A stretch of DNA of 64,000 nt from Morinoia aosen (lineage: Eukaryota; Arthropoda; Malacostraca; Amphipoda; Talitridae): NCBI GenBank assembly GCA_030386875.1, contig CM059563.1:19537982-19601981 (forward strand), in the 5' to 3' direction. Of the stretch, positions 1 through 10,938 are shown piece by piece; positions within the stretch are counted from its first letter, which is position 1, and each line of letters opens with the position of its first letter. Position numbers and translations under genes: made by a program. Under the pieces are notes generated by a model. That model had not been told where the DNA came from, searched no databases, and saw only the letters and a program-made list of their open reading frames with translations.

Positions 1-312
1 TTGCGTACGGTTGTGCGTGGTTGCCCGTGATGTCGTGTGGTTGCACCTGGTTCCGTTATCGTTCGTGGTTGTACACCATTGCGTACGGTTGTGCGTGGTT
101 GTCCGTGATGTCGTGTGGTTGAACCTGGTTCCATTATCGTTCGTGGTTGTACACCGTTGCGTACGGTTGTGCGTGGTTGCCCGTGATGTCGTGTGGTTGC
201 ACCTGGTTCCGTTATCGTTCGTGGTTGTACACCGTTGCGTACGGTTGTGCGTGGTTGCCCGTGATGTCGTGTGGTTGCGAGTGATTGCGTTGTCGCAATG
301 GTTGCACGTGGT
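1..312. repeat. 78-bp tandem repeat, 4 copies
   Basis: Units begin at 1, 79, 157 and 235, each opening with TTGCGTACGGTTGTGCGTGG. Copies differ at only a few bases, so the array is young or recently homogenised. The last unit degrades after about 285. It starts at the window edge and may extend upstream. The period is a multiple of three, so one frame stays open for 107 codons, but the product is only a 26-residue echo of the unit and I do not treat it as a gene. Confidence 0.92.
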
Positions 313-1315
313 CGCGCGTGCGTGCGTTGTCTAGCGCATCTCCAGCTCGAGGGCCGCGACGCTCGCATCTGAAGCACAGCATCGATTTTAAAATCCTCTT
401 CGTTTCGAGCCTCCGTTGGGAACCGGCGTCGTGCGTGAGGGTGGAGCTGTCCTTACTAGCGATTGTTCATCCTTTGGTTTAATGTTGCTGCTTTGCCTAC
501 TAAGTTATGATTGTTATTATTTCAATAGTGGGACAGTCAAAGGAAATTTCTTATATTATGCTCGTTTGCGACTAGGGGTATTTGCTATATATGAACTCTG
601 GGCAAATTATTATTGGTTGTTTTATTATTTTTTGGCACGCTTTTCACTTTCCTTTCTGATTTCATCTTATTTCGTCTAGCGTCCAATGAATAATTATGTT
701 TTTAATGACCCGATCATCTTGTTGGTTGCTTTATTTTTGTGGTCATCTTCTTTTTGAAGTGTTTCTTATTTTGCTTCTTAACTACGAATAATTTTGTTCT
801 TCAATAAATCGTTTGCGGTTTTTTTAAAACCATTTTCCTTTCGAAATAGTACTTATAATTTTTACGCTCAATGAATAACTCCATTCTTCAATGAACCGTT
901 CGTTACTATATTTTTGAGACCAACCTCCTTTCAAAATGTTCCCCATGGACGTTTTAGTTTTTAAATCAAATAAACAAACCCATCTCTGTTCGCTTGTCTC
1001 ACGACTTGTCAACATATGTCGTCGCTCGGACCGAATAATATTACCTATTTAATGGCACATTTTCCCTTTCATTTCATCCCTCACGCCCCGGTATGTATGA
1101 TACGGCAGCTTTAGGGACCCCGTATGCATTTCCGATAGCATTTATGGGAATCCGTGATCGATTCCGAGTCCCCGGGAATGGACTGATTCCCTTTCCTGAT
1201 CTGCATCCGCTCCTTCCATTTCCTGGAGGTGGATCGCGGGCTGCGATATTCCAGGTGTTCGGTGGAGAGCGGCGAGCAAGTTCTCCGCTGTGGTGCGAGC
1301 TAAACGCACACAGAA
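313..1315. other. No gene seen; T-rich unique DNA
   Basis: T-rich sequence on the plus strand with only short reading frames. I see no coding-like codon use, RNA gene or recognisable transposon end. Confidence 0.6.
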
Positions 1316-1490
1316 GTAGATGTTTGTATAAGTATGTTTGTATAAGTGTTATTCGTATGTTGCATACACATGAGTGTATGTTGTTTACACATACGTGTAT
1401 GTTTTATAAGTGTTATGTGTATGTTTGTATAAGTGTTATGTGTATGTTGTGTAAACATAGTGTATGTTGTATAAGTGTAAGATTTTATTG
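1316..1490. repeat. Degenerate TG-rich repeat
   Basis: Irregular reiteration of GTATGTTGTATAAGTGTTAT-like segments of about 20-24 bp. Copies are too diverged for one clean period. It resembles a decayed minisatellite. Confidence 0.6.
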
Positions 1491-2080
1491 ATTTCGTTGT
1501 TTTGTTTGCTTAGCTGTTGTTAGAAATAAAACTATCATAGAAAGAATGCATCACTGTTGTATCGTTCTTGAAATAAATTCTTATTTGAATGAATGAATCC
1601 AGGTTCCATGGCGCCGATAGTTCGACTTCAGCTTGCGAGGCATTGAAAAGAACCAGGAAGGCGGCTTTGAATGGAGACCACCTGATTTATCGTGTCTTGG
1701 TCATAAAATTGGTCCGTTTGGTTTGTTTAATCTTGTTGAGCTGCTCACCTTAGAGCAGAAACTCTGATGGCATTGATCTCGAGGTCGGTGTGCTTTTCTT
1801 GTGGAAGTCTCACGCCTCATTATGTTCTGCAAAGCACAATGGGAGGGCGTGACTTCTTCGAGCTCTCGATCGACTCGAGTCCTTTTAAGGCTCCCACAAA
1901 CCCAATCTCGTGATGGAAGCGCGGTCTGCGGCTCGCCTTCTTGTTTGCCATACAGACCCAGGTCGAATTATTATCTAGATTGTGATGTTTCTGATATGAA
2001 ATTATGCTGCTCACTCGCCGTTTCGTCGATTGCTCTGAAAGGATTAGGCAGGGATGACAGTTTCGTGATTTGGCAACTGT
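1491..2080. other. No gene seen; unique DNA
   Basis: Mixed-composition sequence. The longest frame (starting near 1801) runs on into the 90-bp repeats, shows no recognisable domain, and is probably chance. Confidence 0.55.
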
Positions 2081-2084
2081 GGAA

Positions 2085-2750
2085 ATTTGTTATTTACATT
2101 GCTGAGTCACAGCGTAGCATGTATACACAACTGGTGACGCAGCTTGAAAATAACATCTCTTACGAATGCTTAAAATTGGTCATTTACGTTGCTCATTCAC
2201 CAGCGTAGCATGTACACACGACTCTTGACTCAACCTGAAAATAACATTTTTCTCATTCACCACCCCTCAGGGTGATACAACTATTGTATCTATGGGAATT
2301 AGCGCTTCCAGGGGGACAATGTGAGGACCCGAGCTAAAGGTTAGGTAGGCTTTCTTTTTGTTAAAATAACATAGGTTTTTGTTTTGTTACGGACCATCTT
2401 TTTTCGGTTCATTGCTGACCTGCTTTTCAGCACCTGCTACTTTCTTCTTCAACTTTGATCTTGTTTCATAAACTTCTTTCTCATCTTACTATTTCTGTGC
2501 TCTTTCTGCATAGATTCCACGTTCCCATAACTCCAAACTAAATGGTACCTTCTTCCTTCCTCTCTTTGGATCTCATTTGTTGAGGATTAGGAGGCTTAAA
2601 CTAACTAATAATCTAACCTGCTCATTCGCCAGCCTAGCATGTATACACAACTAGTGACGCTACTTGAAAATAACAACTTTCACCATTGCAGAAAGTTGGT
2701 GATTTACATTGTTGTGTCCTTCGTACCGCTGATACGCGACTAGTGACGCA
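2085..2750. repeat. About 90-bp tandem repeat interrupted by a family A insertion
   Basis: Landmark AGCATGTA recurs near 2117, 2207 and 2636, each followed by CACAAC or CACGAC and then GAAAATAACA. The third unit is split: its opening bases (CTCATTCACCA) stand at 2252-2262 and the unit resumes as CTCATTCGCCA at 2621. The 358 bp between are a family A element, which is therefore younger than this repeat. Confidence 0.75.
2263..2620 (+). mobile_element. Family A SINE-like element, full-length copy A1
   Basis: Begins CCCCTCAGGGTGATACAAC and ends with the family tail GGAGGCTTAAACTAAC plus a few A/T-rich bases. It is flanked by CTCATTCACCA (2252-2262) and CTCATTCGCCA (2621-2631), an 11-bp duplication with one mismatch. 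Because it interrupts a tandem repeat, part of that match could be repeat homology, but the reading frame of the repeat is resumed as expected for a duplication. It has no long open frame and no poly-A tail. Confidence 0.85.
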
Positions 2751-2751
2751 G

Positions 2752-3299
2752 TGGATAAATGATGGCCGTCACGAATACTAATCTCTTGAATAGCGACTCA
2801 CGGAATTGTGTCTGCATTGACGTGTAACTTGGAACGTTAGTGGCGACAAGCATGTGGTAATGATAGGTCTTCCTGCGGAATATTTATTCTGAAAATATTT
2901 ATACATAAGGAGCGTAAATTCCAGGTACGTTGGGCGATGCGAAGCTTTCGAATTATTCGTCAATTACTGCAACGTGTGTTTGGTCATTCGTCATGTGTTC
3001 ATTTGCATGCGATAGCCCACCTATCCACAGTCCATTGCCCTTGAGGTGCGCTGAGCTGAGCGTGAGAGAGATTGCGGAGATCAGTTCAACGAATTATTTG
3101 CTTGACATCCATTCGTTGAGAGCACAGTGAACGTTTTCATCTAATTACAGCAGTTACCTCGGCGTGATTTCAGTAAATATTTTCGTAATTTTTAAGTTCG
3201 CTCTCTGTTTTTTATCTCGAGCTATTGATCAAAACACCTGCAGCATGCATTCAGTCCCGAGGAGAAAGTTGAGTTTCTATTCATGAAATTAGATATTTT
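2752..3299. other. No gene seen; unique DNA
   Basis: No reading frame above 66 codons and no recognised repeat. A diverged family A fragment may begin somewhere in the last 60 bases. Confidence 0.5.
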
Positions 3300-3575
3300 T
3301 TGTGACGTACCGTATATTTTCAGTTCATTGCTGTTCTTTTTTCAGCACGTATTAATTTATTTTTCAACTTTTATCTTGCTTCATAAATTTTTTCACTCAT
3401 GTTGTCTTTATGCCCAGGGTGTGGGGACACATCTTGTGCACAGATTCCCCGTTTCCTCAATTCCAAGCAACAAAAATGTTTTTTCTCCCTTTCCATTCTT
3501 AGGAACGCCTTTGTTATGGTTAGGGGTTATGGTTAAGGGGTTATAACATTGCAGGAACCTGATGTGGATTTAAAT
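3300..3575 (+). mobile_element. Family A, diverged partial copy A2
   Basis: Recognised by family landmarks in order: TTCAGTTCATTGCTGTTC, TTTTTCAGCAC, TCAACTTTTATCTTG, CACATCTTGTGCACAGATTC and AGGAACGCCTTTGTTATGG. It carries the extra CCCAGGGTGTGGGGACAC block seen in only some copies. The 5' head is not recognisable. Confidence 0.6.
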
Positions 3576-4165
3576 TCATAGTGGTGTAAGCCTTGTCTTT
3601 CATCTTTACTTCTCTCCTTCTCTTGAAGGCCTGCGTACCGTACAACCGACCTCCGAACAACCCCTCGTTCTCATGCAGTACACCTTATCGTCTCATCCAG
3701 ATGCTAGCGTAGGGAGCTAGCAAAAACCGTAGCCAGAATAAGGAAATGTTTTGCCTTGTGGTTTTGTTCAATTTTAGCAGAGTATAAATTCAATATTAAA
3801 ATCTGATAATATAAATTTTATATTATTTATTCAATATTGTAAATTGGATAATAAAAATTCAATTTTATATGTTCTATATTAGAGAACTATAAATTCTAAT
3901 TGCACAAATTAAAGGCCAGTGTTCCGTCGTCGGCAGCAAAGGTCTATACAGAACAATCTCCCTGTCTCCATGTTAAGGGATCACCTCATGCAGTTTTTAA
4001 CACACGTATTGAGCATTTGAAACTGAATTAACTGTAGCTTCCTTCATGTTCTTAATATTAAGTGTGTTGCGCGTAAGACTCCACTCGAGTGTGTTGTCCT
4101 ACAGCTAAAAGAAAAATTAAAATCCGATTGTCTTTTTAAAAATGTTATTCTCGTGAAATTTAACC
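3576..4165. other. No gene; AT-rich segment
   Basis: Holds a strongly AT-rich patch (about 3780-3900) with irregular ATAAATT and AATATT repeats. No reading frame or mobile-element end is recognised. Confidence 0.5.
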
Positions 4166-4330
4166 CATTCGAGCATTAGCTACCCCCTAAAGTTATTACC
4201 TATTAAATATATTACCCACTAAATTTATTACCTATTATAGATATCCTCCACTAAATTTATTACCTATTAAATAAATATATAACCCACTAAATTTATTATC
4301 CCCAGAATTTCATGTCTCAAAGTTTGCTAT
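4166..4330. repeat. Degenerate AT-rich repeat
   Basis: Irregular copies of ACTAAATTTATTACCTATTA, about 34-44 bp apart. It leads straight into the 87-bp array, whose sub-units (AAATTTACTATTCC) are similar, so the array may have grown from this simpler repeat. Confidence 0.65.
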
Positions 4331-4750
4331 TTACCCCCAAAATTTACCATTCCTAAAATTGACCACCTCATAATTCACCATTACTCAGTCCCAATGTTAA
4401 AATTTACTATTCCTAAAATTGACCCAAAATTTACTATTCCTAAAATTGACCACCTCATAATTCACCATTACTCAGTCCCAATGTTAAAATTTACTATTCC
4501 TAAAATTGACCCAAAATTTACTATTCCTAAAATTGACCACCTCATAATTCACCATTACTCAGTCCCAATGTTAAAATTTACTATTCCTAAAATTGACCCA
4601 AAATTTACTATTCCTAAAATTGACCACCTCATAATTCACCATTACTCAGTCCCAATGTTAAAATTTACTATTCCTAAAATTGACCCAAAATTTACTATTC
4701 CTAAAATTGACCACCTCATAATTCACCATTACTCAGTCCCAATGTTAAGA
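4331..4750. repeat. 87-bp tandem repeat, about 4.6 copies
   Basis: CAGTCCCAATG recurs at 4386, 4473, 4560, 4647 and 4734, exactly 87 bp apart, with almost no differences between copies. Each unit contains an internal duplication of AAATTTACTATTCCTAAAAT. Near-identity points to recent expansion. Confidence 0.93.
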
Positions 4751-5505
4751 GTTAAGACTTTCCCCGTCTTGAGTTCGTTGGGAGGATTCTAGCCTCAGTG
4801 AGGATAATAAATTGCAGAAGACACGAAAATTAAATATTAAAGCAAGTTGGATTTGCAAAATAGTTTGCCAATAGAATGCGCAAAGTCAGACTTATTTGGT
4901 CTGCGGATTGAAATTCCAGAAGCGTTGAGTTTAATAAATGAAAACAATTAACATGCATTGGGTCGTTTGGGCATAGAGTTGCAGGTAAGGGTAAGGAGAC
5001 GTCGTGCGCGTGTAACGATCCCTAAAACAAAAAAGAAATACAATACAGAAATAAGAAACGGAACGCTTACCCTCGCACTGACCACAATATTATTACAAAT
5101 TGAACTTCAAAGCTTACTTCACACACTGAGCATTGTATTAAGACAAATTAAACTAGAGACACCAAAATAAAGAAATAATCACATACAGTAAGGCTTACCA
5201 GCAGCATGGACGTCACAGGCACAAAGGAAGAAACAGAGCGACCGTCACACGCCGCTTGGCTACGAACTAAGGTGACACAGAAAAAGGGATTTACCTCGAG
5301 ATGTCAAAGGTATTTTGAAACTACCTTATTCTCACCAACAAATCCTAACACCCAAAATTTAGTACCTTTACTATTTAGCAGCGCTGGTGCTTTCTTTCCT
5401 CATATCATGAGCTGTGGTGCTGTTTTAAAAACTATATCATCCTCACAGTAGTGGTCTCCCTATTTGCAGAATTCTATAGTTTCAAAACGAGCGCAATTCG
5501 ACCGA
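4751..5505. other. No gene seen; unique DNA
   Basis: Two frames of 70-81 codons occur here without any recognisable motif. I see nothing else. Confidence 0.5.
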
Positions 5506-5506
5506 A

Positions 5507-5700
5507 TAAGTCACACAGACTCCCTATCCTACGAACAAGTCGCATGCAGTGACTCCCTATCCTACGAACAAGTCGCAGTGACTCCCTATCCTACGAACAA
5601 GTCACAGTGACTCCTTATCCTACGAACAAGTCACAGTGACTCCACCTCCTTCGAACAACTCACCACCTCACCATCCTACAAACAACCCTCACCAGCTCAC
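5507..5700. repeat. 29-bp tandem repeat
   Basis: GACTCCCTATCCTACGAACA recurs at about 29-bp spacing (landmarks 5525, 5558, 5587, 5616; the first interval is 33). Degenerate CACCATCCTACAAACAAC copies follow to 5700. Confidence 0.88.
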
Positions 5701-5930
5701 CATCCGAACGCTAGCGCAGACATTCCAACTCGTGCCAGCGCGGACATTCCAACTCGCGCACGCCGATGCGGCGCCCCACACAACTATGTAACAATAGCTC
5801 ATAAATAAGGAAACTTCGGAGGGCCCCTCGCCGCTGTATCATAGATACGCCGCGCTATTGCTAAACGATGTTCCCGAACGCTCGGTCCGCGCAGTTCCTG
5901 CCGGGCTGGGATTCCAGGTGGATTTTTTGA
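5701..5930. other. GC-richer unique stretch, no gene called
   Basis: More GC-rich than its surroundings, with CpG-containing words such as GCGCGGACATTCC and CCGCGCTATTGC. No long frame spans it. It could be a decayed exon or regulatory patch, but nothing supports that directly. Confidence 0.35.
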
Positions 5931-6200
5931 GCAATTTCTGGGAAGGGTATTTGTTGTTTACTAAAGCGAGCTTATTTACTTGGGTTATCCTATATTCGCG
6001 GTATTTTTGAAATGTGCAGTCGTAAGTTTGCGGGTGATGGTTTTCAAATGTGATGCCGCTGATTTTTTGAGCTATTTCCGGGAAGAGTAGTATTTTCTGT
6101 TCACTAAAGCGAGCTTATGTACTTGGGTTATCCTATGTTCGAGGTATTTTTGAAATATGCAGCCATAACTTTCTGGGTGATTGCTTCCATATGTGATGCT
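5931..6200. repeat. 130-bp direct duplication
   Basis: The segments starting at 5931 and 6061 both open GATTTTTTGAGC and stay alignable for about 130 bp, sharing CTAAAGCGAGCTTAT and ACTTGGGTTATCCTAT. A third, much more diverged relative may follow to about 6420. Confidence 0.8.
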
Positions 6201-6875
6201 GGTTACGAAGGCTGGAATGTGCACTGAGGTGATTCTAGGTGAGTTTAGCAAAGTGATGTTGTTTACTGAGACGAGGTTGTGTTACGACGCTTTTGAGTTC
6301 AAAATTTCGAGTATTTACGATCAGGATATTCACTCCGGAGAGGTGGTTTTGTGAGTTTACTAAAGTTTCGAAGGTGTGTTAGAAAAAATTACTGAGGCGA
6401 GATTGAGGCTGTTGTATTACTAAGATGATTGGATTTATTAACCTGATACTTCCTTTGGTGATGGCATTAACTGGAAATGTACAATGCTAGTAATAACACA
6501 CTTTAATACTTCATTTCTATTTTTGCCTATTGTCTCATTCATTTTTACTAACGTCCTCAGCCTCACTTAGCCAATCTTTTTTAGCGCACATTTATGTACA
6601 ATATTCCAATTTATTTGAGTTGTTTTCATGAACTCACAAGAAGTTTTCTTTCGACTTTTTCGAAAAATGTTCTTATCCTAGGGATATTTTTGATCCAAAA
6701 AATACTGTTATGGATAAAGAGTGGCCTAGTCATTGTAATTCTACCTACTTATATCCGTAATATTCTACGGATATATTTCCGTAGTGTTCGACGTACATAC
6801 AGGCATATATATTTTTCATTGCAGATTTATTTTTCATTTTTCATACATGCATATATAGTTTCTTTCGCACTCATT
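6201..6875. other. No gene seen; unique or diverged repeat DNA
   Basis: Contains a weak third copy of the 130-bp repeat at its left end. A 103-codon frame lies in AT-rich sequence and has no recognisable motif. Confidence 0.45.
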
Positions 6876-7024
6876 CCTCTGAGAGCGCCAGTGCCCTCAG
6901 CGTAGGGTAAACAAACGTAACTAGACGAAGCCTATTGCCTATCCTATGCCCCTGAGGAGGGTTTGAAAATATCAAAATGTTAAAAAGGAAATACATTAGA
7001 ACTAAATTTAATGTAGCGATCGAC

Positions 7025-7070
<46 letters not shown>

Positions 7071-7259
7071 GTCATTCGCGATCGACGTGTATATATATAT
7101 ATATATATACGTCGATCGCTACATTAAATTTAGTTCTAATGTATTTCCTTTTTAACATTTTGATATTTTCAAACCCTCCTCAGGGGCATAGGATAGGCAA
7201 TAGGCTTCGTCTAGTTACGTTTGTTTACCCTACGCTGAGGGCACTGGCGCTCTCAGGGG
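6876..7259. repeat. Long hairpin: about 152-bp inverted repeat around an AT core
   Basis: The left arm (6876-7027) and right arm (7107-7259) are reverse complements with only a few differences. The core is two (TA)n runs separated by a short GTCATTCGCGATCGACG segment that itself repeats the arm ends. The right arm continues directly into a family A-like sequence, and the arms resemble the 5' part of another family A-like copy near 9000-9090. It looks like a foldback version of a dispersed element. No coding capacity. Confidence 0.9.
7028..7106. repeat. (TA)n microsatellites in the hairpin core
   Basis: Two alternating TA tracts at about 7028-7069 and 7091-7108 lie between the hairpin arms. 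The tracts are themselves self-complementary, so the structure could extrude as a cruciform. Confidence 0.9.
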
Positions 7260-7515
7260 CGATACAACTAGGTTACCTCGGCTGCAGAGAGGCCTTTGAA
7301 ACTTCTTTCTTCCGCGTTCAACTCATTTCATGCAGGGTCTATGATTTTCTCCTATGTTTTTTTTTGCCTTTTCTTCGTCTTTTCTTTTTCATCCTTTCAA
7401 ACTTAACGCACCTTGTGCATAGATTCATCCTATTTTGGAGTCGACTCTAATTGGTCCCTTCTCTTCATCTTTTTAAGAACGCTTGTGTTAAAACTCGGAG
7501 TTTAAAATTAGCAAT
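7252..7515 (+). mobile_element. Family A-like diverged copy A3
   Basis: Starts CTCAGGGGCGATACAACT, close to the family head. Further on it carries CACCTTGTGCATAGATTC and TTTTTAAGAACGC in the family order. The first part (TTACCTCGGCTG) matches the copy at 9000-9350 better than the main family, suggesting a separate subfamily. Confidence 0.55.
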
Positions 7516-8997
7516 AAAAATAATAACAGTAATCACAATAATAATTATAGAAAGTAATGGTGAACATAAAAAAATTAGGTTTATTGGCACCCGAATACTA
7601 TTGATTCATTAGTTTAAGTACACTGACACCATTATAGAACTAGTACTGGCACACTAGCACACCACCTAAATATTGGAACACTGATACAATTGATTTATCA
7701 CTTTCAGTACATTGGCACTATTGTAGTGCTAGTACTGGCACACCAGCACTCCACCTATCACCTGCACACGTCTCCCCCACATCCACCACAGCCCCCCCCC
7801 CCCTCCCTCCAAGACTCCAGCCGTGCGACTGCGACGCTCTATCCCCTTCGATGTTCACTTCAGCTAAAATAATAGCCGAATTAGTTTAGCTCTTGATTGC
7901 CTAAGGGGCTGAGCTGCTCGAGCAAGTTAGTTTATTTTCAAATTGAACTTTGTTATTTCCTTAACCCAGTAACGGCAAGATTGTGTTGCTGTTGAACGAA
8001 ATGTTTCGGTTATTTAACTTGAATTATTAGTCATGAAAGCTAGTGCTGTGAGAACTTCGCATCGAAGTGTACCAAATATAAGAACGAATAGGTGAGTGAA
8101 TTCTTAAGGTCCTTCAAAATGGACGTTGGCCCATTAGGTGCAATTGAAGGTGAACTGTGTTCTTTTTTAAGCATTTTAATAGTAGTGTTTATCATCTATC
8201 TAATATGAAATGATCGATGTAGAGGTTACCTGCTTTCCTTTATGGTCAGGCTGTTATCACTTTCATATGAAGGGTCGTCGGTTCGATATGAGGCTCTTGC
8301 TTGACCCGAGTCGTCATGAAACCACGTATGAAGGAAGAAACGAGTCAGTTGTATCTACATATATCTACAACTTACGCATTTGTAACTATATATATATATA
8401 TTATATATATATATATATCCAATTGATTTATGTCAACTCAGTCATATAAGTTTAATTATATGCAAATGAGGCACCAAACCGATGAGTCAAAAAATCAAAT
8501 GACCTTATGGGGACATCCTCATTCCTCACATCATCCTTTGGAAGCGCTGTAGATAGGAATGCTTGATCTAACTTATCTAATCCCTCGCCGGTAAATTCAC
8601 AAAGTACTTTCAGCGGCTACGGACGTAAGATGCGATAACTTTAAATATTTTCGTCGTTATTTTTTTATTATTTTGGATTACGTTGTACTAACGACTTAGG
8701 AAAAATATAACATCGTCTTTGTTGAAACACTTCAAGAGTTACGATGTTAAGTCCCATTCATTTCGATAAGCACCCTAATCTATTATGTATAGAGTAGCGT
8801 AAAAGTTTTCAACATTTCGCAATTTGCTAGGATGTTCGATGCATCGATGTCTTCCAAACAGGACCAGAGGGCTGTCGATTTCGCGGTGCAGGCCGCAATC
8901 AATGATCCTGTACCGGGAAAGGCCAATAAATTGCCATCCAATGTTAGAAAACGGACTCCATGCAAGTACGGTGGTGATCAGGTGTCCCTTCAGAGAG
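7516..8997. other. No gene seen; microsatellites
   Basis: Holds two CACTGGCAC or ACTGGCACAC-rich segments (about 7620-7760), a C-rich run at 7787-7812 and a TA microsatellite at about 8383-8418. Frames are 60-80 codons and unconvincing. Confidence 0.5.
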
Positions 8998-9355
8998 CGT
9001 CGGATAGGGAATACTGTAGATTAAGGTTAGTTAGGTTTGTCTATCCTATCCTTTGGGGACTGGCGGCCTATATATAGGAGGGATTCTGTTAAATTACCTC
9101 AGCCGTCGGAAACTTTTTCTCCCCCAACCACTTTACTCGATTTAGTTTTCACGCCTTCGTCGTTACTTCTTCTTTTTCATTTTTTAGTTCTTTGCATTTA
9201 CCTTATCGCCTTTTTTCTTCATTTCTTTTCATTTGTTTTTTTCTATGCGAAGGGTATCCTGTGTGGGAACACGCCTTGACATTTATATTCTTTGTTTTCT
9301 ACAGTTCATACTAAGTAGTATTTTTTTACTCTTCTTGAGATTGAATTTATTGTAC
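8998..9355 (+). mobile_element. Family A-like diverged copy A4
   Basis: GGTTAGTTAGGTTTGTCTAT, CTTTGGGGACTGGCG and TTACCTCAGCCG align with the right arm of the 6876-7259 hairpin and its downstream sequence. Later it carries GAAGGGTATCCTGTGTGGGA and ACACGCCTTG, corresponding to the family A block before CATAGATTC. Confidence 0.55.
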
Positions 9356-9610
9356 GATGGAATCTGATAGAGCCACATGGCGAACATGAGTCACATAATC
9401 ATAACGCAAGTCTCCCAACCAATGTCCACAATACATCCTGTTGCAGCATCTATTACTTACACCAGAAGAAGAACTAATCAACAGGTATAAATTAGAGTTT
9501 ACCTACTAAGCGTATTCCATTTTTACATCGCATGTGAGTCGAAAGTCGATCCAGGTCTTCTCTTTTTGCAGTACTGCAGCTGTACTCCAGTTGTATCTCA
9601 CTCGGAAATA
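9356..9610. other. No gene seen
   Basis: Unique AT-leaning sequence without a recognisable feature. Confidence 0.5.
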
Positions 9611-9614
9611 GAGG

Positions 9615-9820
9615 TCATTTATGCACATTATTTTTTCTCTTCCCGTAATTCCGTTCCTTAAATTCCTGTTGTCGCGTTCCTTGATATACCTGTGATTCAG
9701 CTACTTGATTTCCTAGTAATTCCAGTTTTTTCGTTTCTCTGTTTTTCCGTCTCATGATTTCCGTATTATTTTGCTCTTTCGTTTCCCCGTAATTCCGCTC
9801 CTTGATTTCCCTGGCGCAGA
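9615..9820. repeat. Degenerate repeat, CGTAATTCCGTTCCTTGATT type
   Basis: The words CCCGTAATTCCG and TTCCTTGATTTCC recur irregularly at about 9645, 9690 and 9785. On the minus strand this gives a Lys/Glu/Asn-rich frame, which I attribute to the repeat. Confidence 0.55.
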
Positions 9821-10140
9821 GCAGCCACGGCAGCCATTTCAGACCGCATTTTTCTTGCCCTGAACGCCATGTCTGATGTGGAACGCTGCGTTCCAGCGCG
9901 GTTTTTGCGCCCAAAACCCTGCGCTGAGCCGCTGAAAACGCGGCCCTACGCCGCCCTAACGCTCTCTCCATCAGTGCCTTGTGTGCTTGCCAAAAAATTT
10001 GCGCTGTTAGGGCCAATTTCCCGGTTTTTTTGGTGCGCTCACGCTCCAAAACTCGCTCAGCATGTTGGTGTCTTTTGCTGGATTTGGCCAAAGCTTGTTC
10101 TGTGTGCTGGTTTTTACGGCCCGGCCAACTCCGTCTGCTA
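9821..10140. other. GC-rich island with overlapping open frames, no gene called
   Basis: Locally GC-rich DNA with open frames on both strands. The minus frame running through 10091-9615 is 158 codons, with a basic, Ala/Arg-rich first half. I recognise no domain, and the second half is repeat-derived. It could be an exon fragment or a decayed transferred piece; evidence is thin. Confidence 0.25.
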
Positions 10141-10543
10141 AATATTGATGCACGGTTGCTCTTGATGTAAAAACGAGCTTTTCTTATGGAGTGCGCGAGT
10201 TAGTTAGCTGTGCAAGGTAATGAATTGCATTTTACATACAGTAGAAGTTACAGGCTTCAGTGAAGTCATTGGCACCATTGTAATCGCGAAATATTCTGGT
10301 ACTATTGAGAAGCAATATTCTTTCCTCTATTTTCAATGACGATTTTCTCCGATAATTTTTCAGCTCGCTGGAACTGGTCAGTCATGCTCAAGTTCTTTGT
10401 GTTAGTTACACTTTGGAGCCTATGACCTTACTTATCACTTCGTACTTATTGACCCAATGAACAACACGTATAGCTCTTTGTGGAGAACACAGAGCTGGTA
10501 TTGATCAGGTGTGCTATTTGTAGGAGTCTTATAGAGGTATGCT
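10141..10543. other. No gene seen
   Basis: Unique sequence with no supported feature. Confidence 0.5.
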
Positions 10544-10855
10544 GCTGAGTGATTTGTTATTTAGACTTGCTCTTGTTATTTAGACTTGCTCTTGTTATTT
10601 AGACTTGCTCTTGTTATTTAGACTCACTCTTGTTATTTAGACTTGCTCTTGTTATTTAGACTTGCTCTTGTTATTTAGACTTGCTCATGTTATTTAGACC
10701 TGCTCTTGTTATTTAGACCTGCTCTTGTTATTTTGACCTGCTCCTGTTATTTTGACCTGCTCATGTTATTTAGACTGGCCCTTGTTACTTAGACCTGCTC
10801 ATGTTATTTAGACCTGCTCATGGTATTTAGACCTGCTCTTGTTATTTAGACCGAC
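10544..10855. repeat. 19-bp tandem repeat, about 16 copies
   Basis: Unit TTGTTATTTAGACTTGCTC. GACTTGC recurs every 19 bp (10564, 10583, 10602 and on). The right half shifts to GACCTGCTC variants, so the array has two sub-variants. Confidence 0.95.
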
Positions 10856-10938
10856 GTAAGAAGCGAGTTGACCTTAAATTGTGTAATTCTGCACCTTAGT
10901 GCAGTTTAAAAGAATAAAAAACCTTGACACAAATCTGT

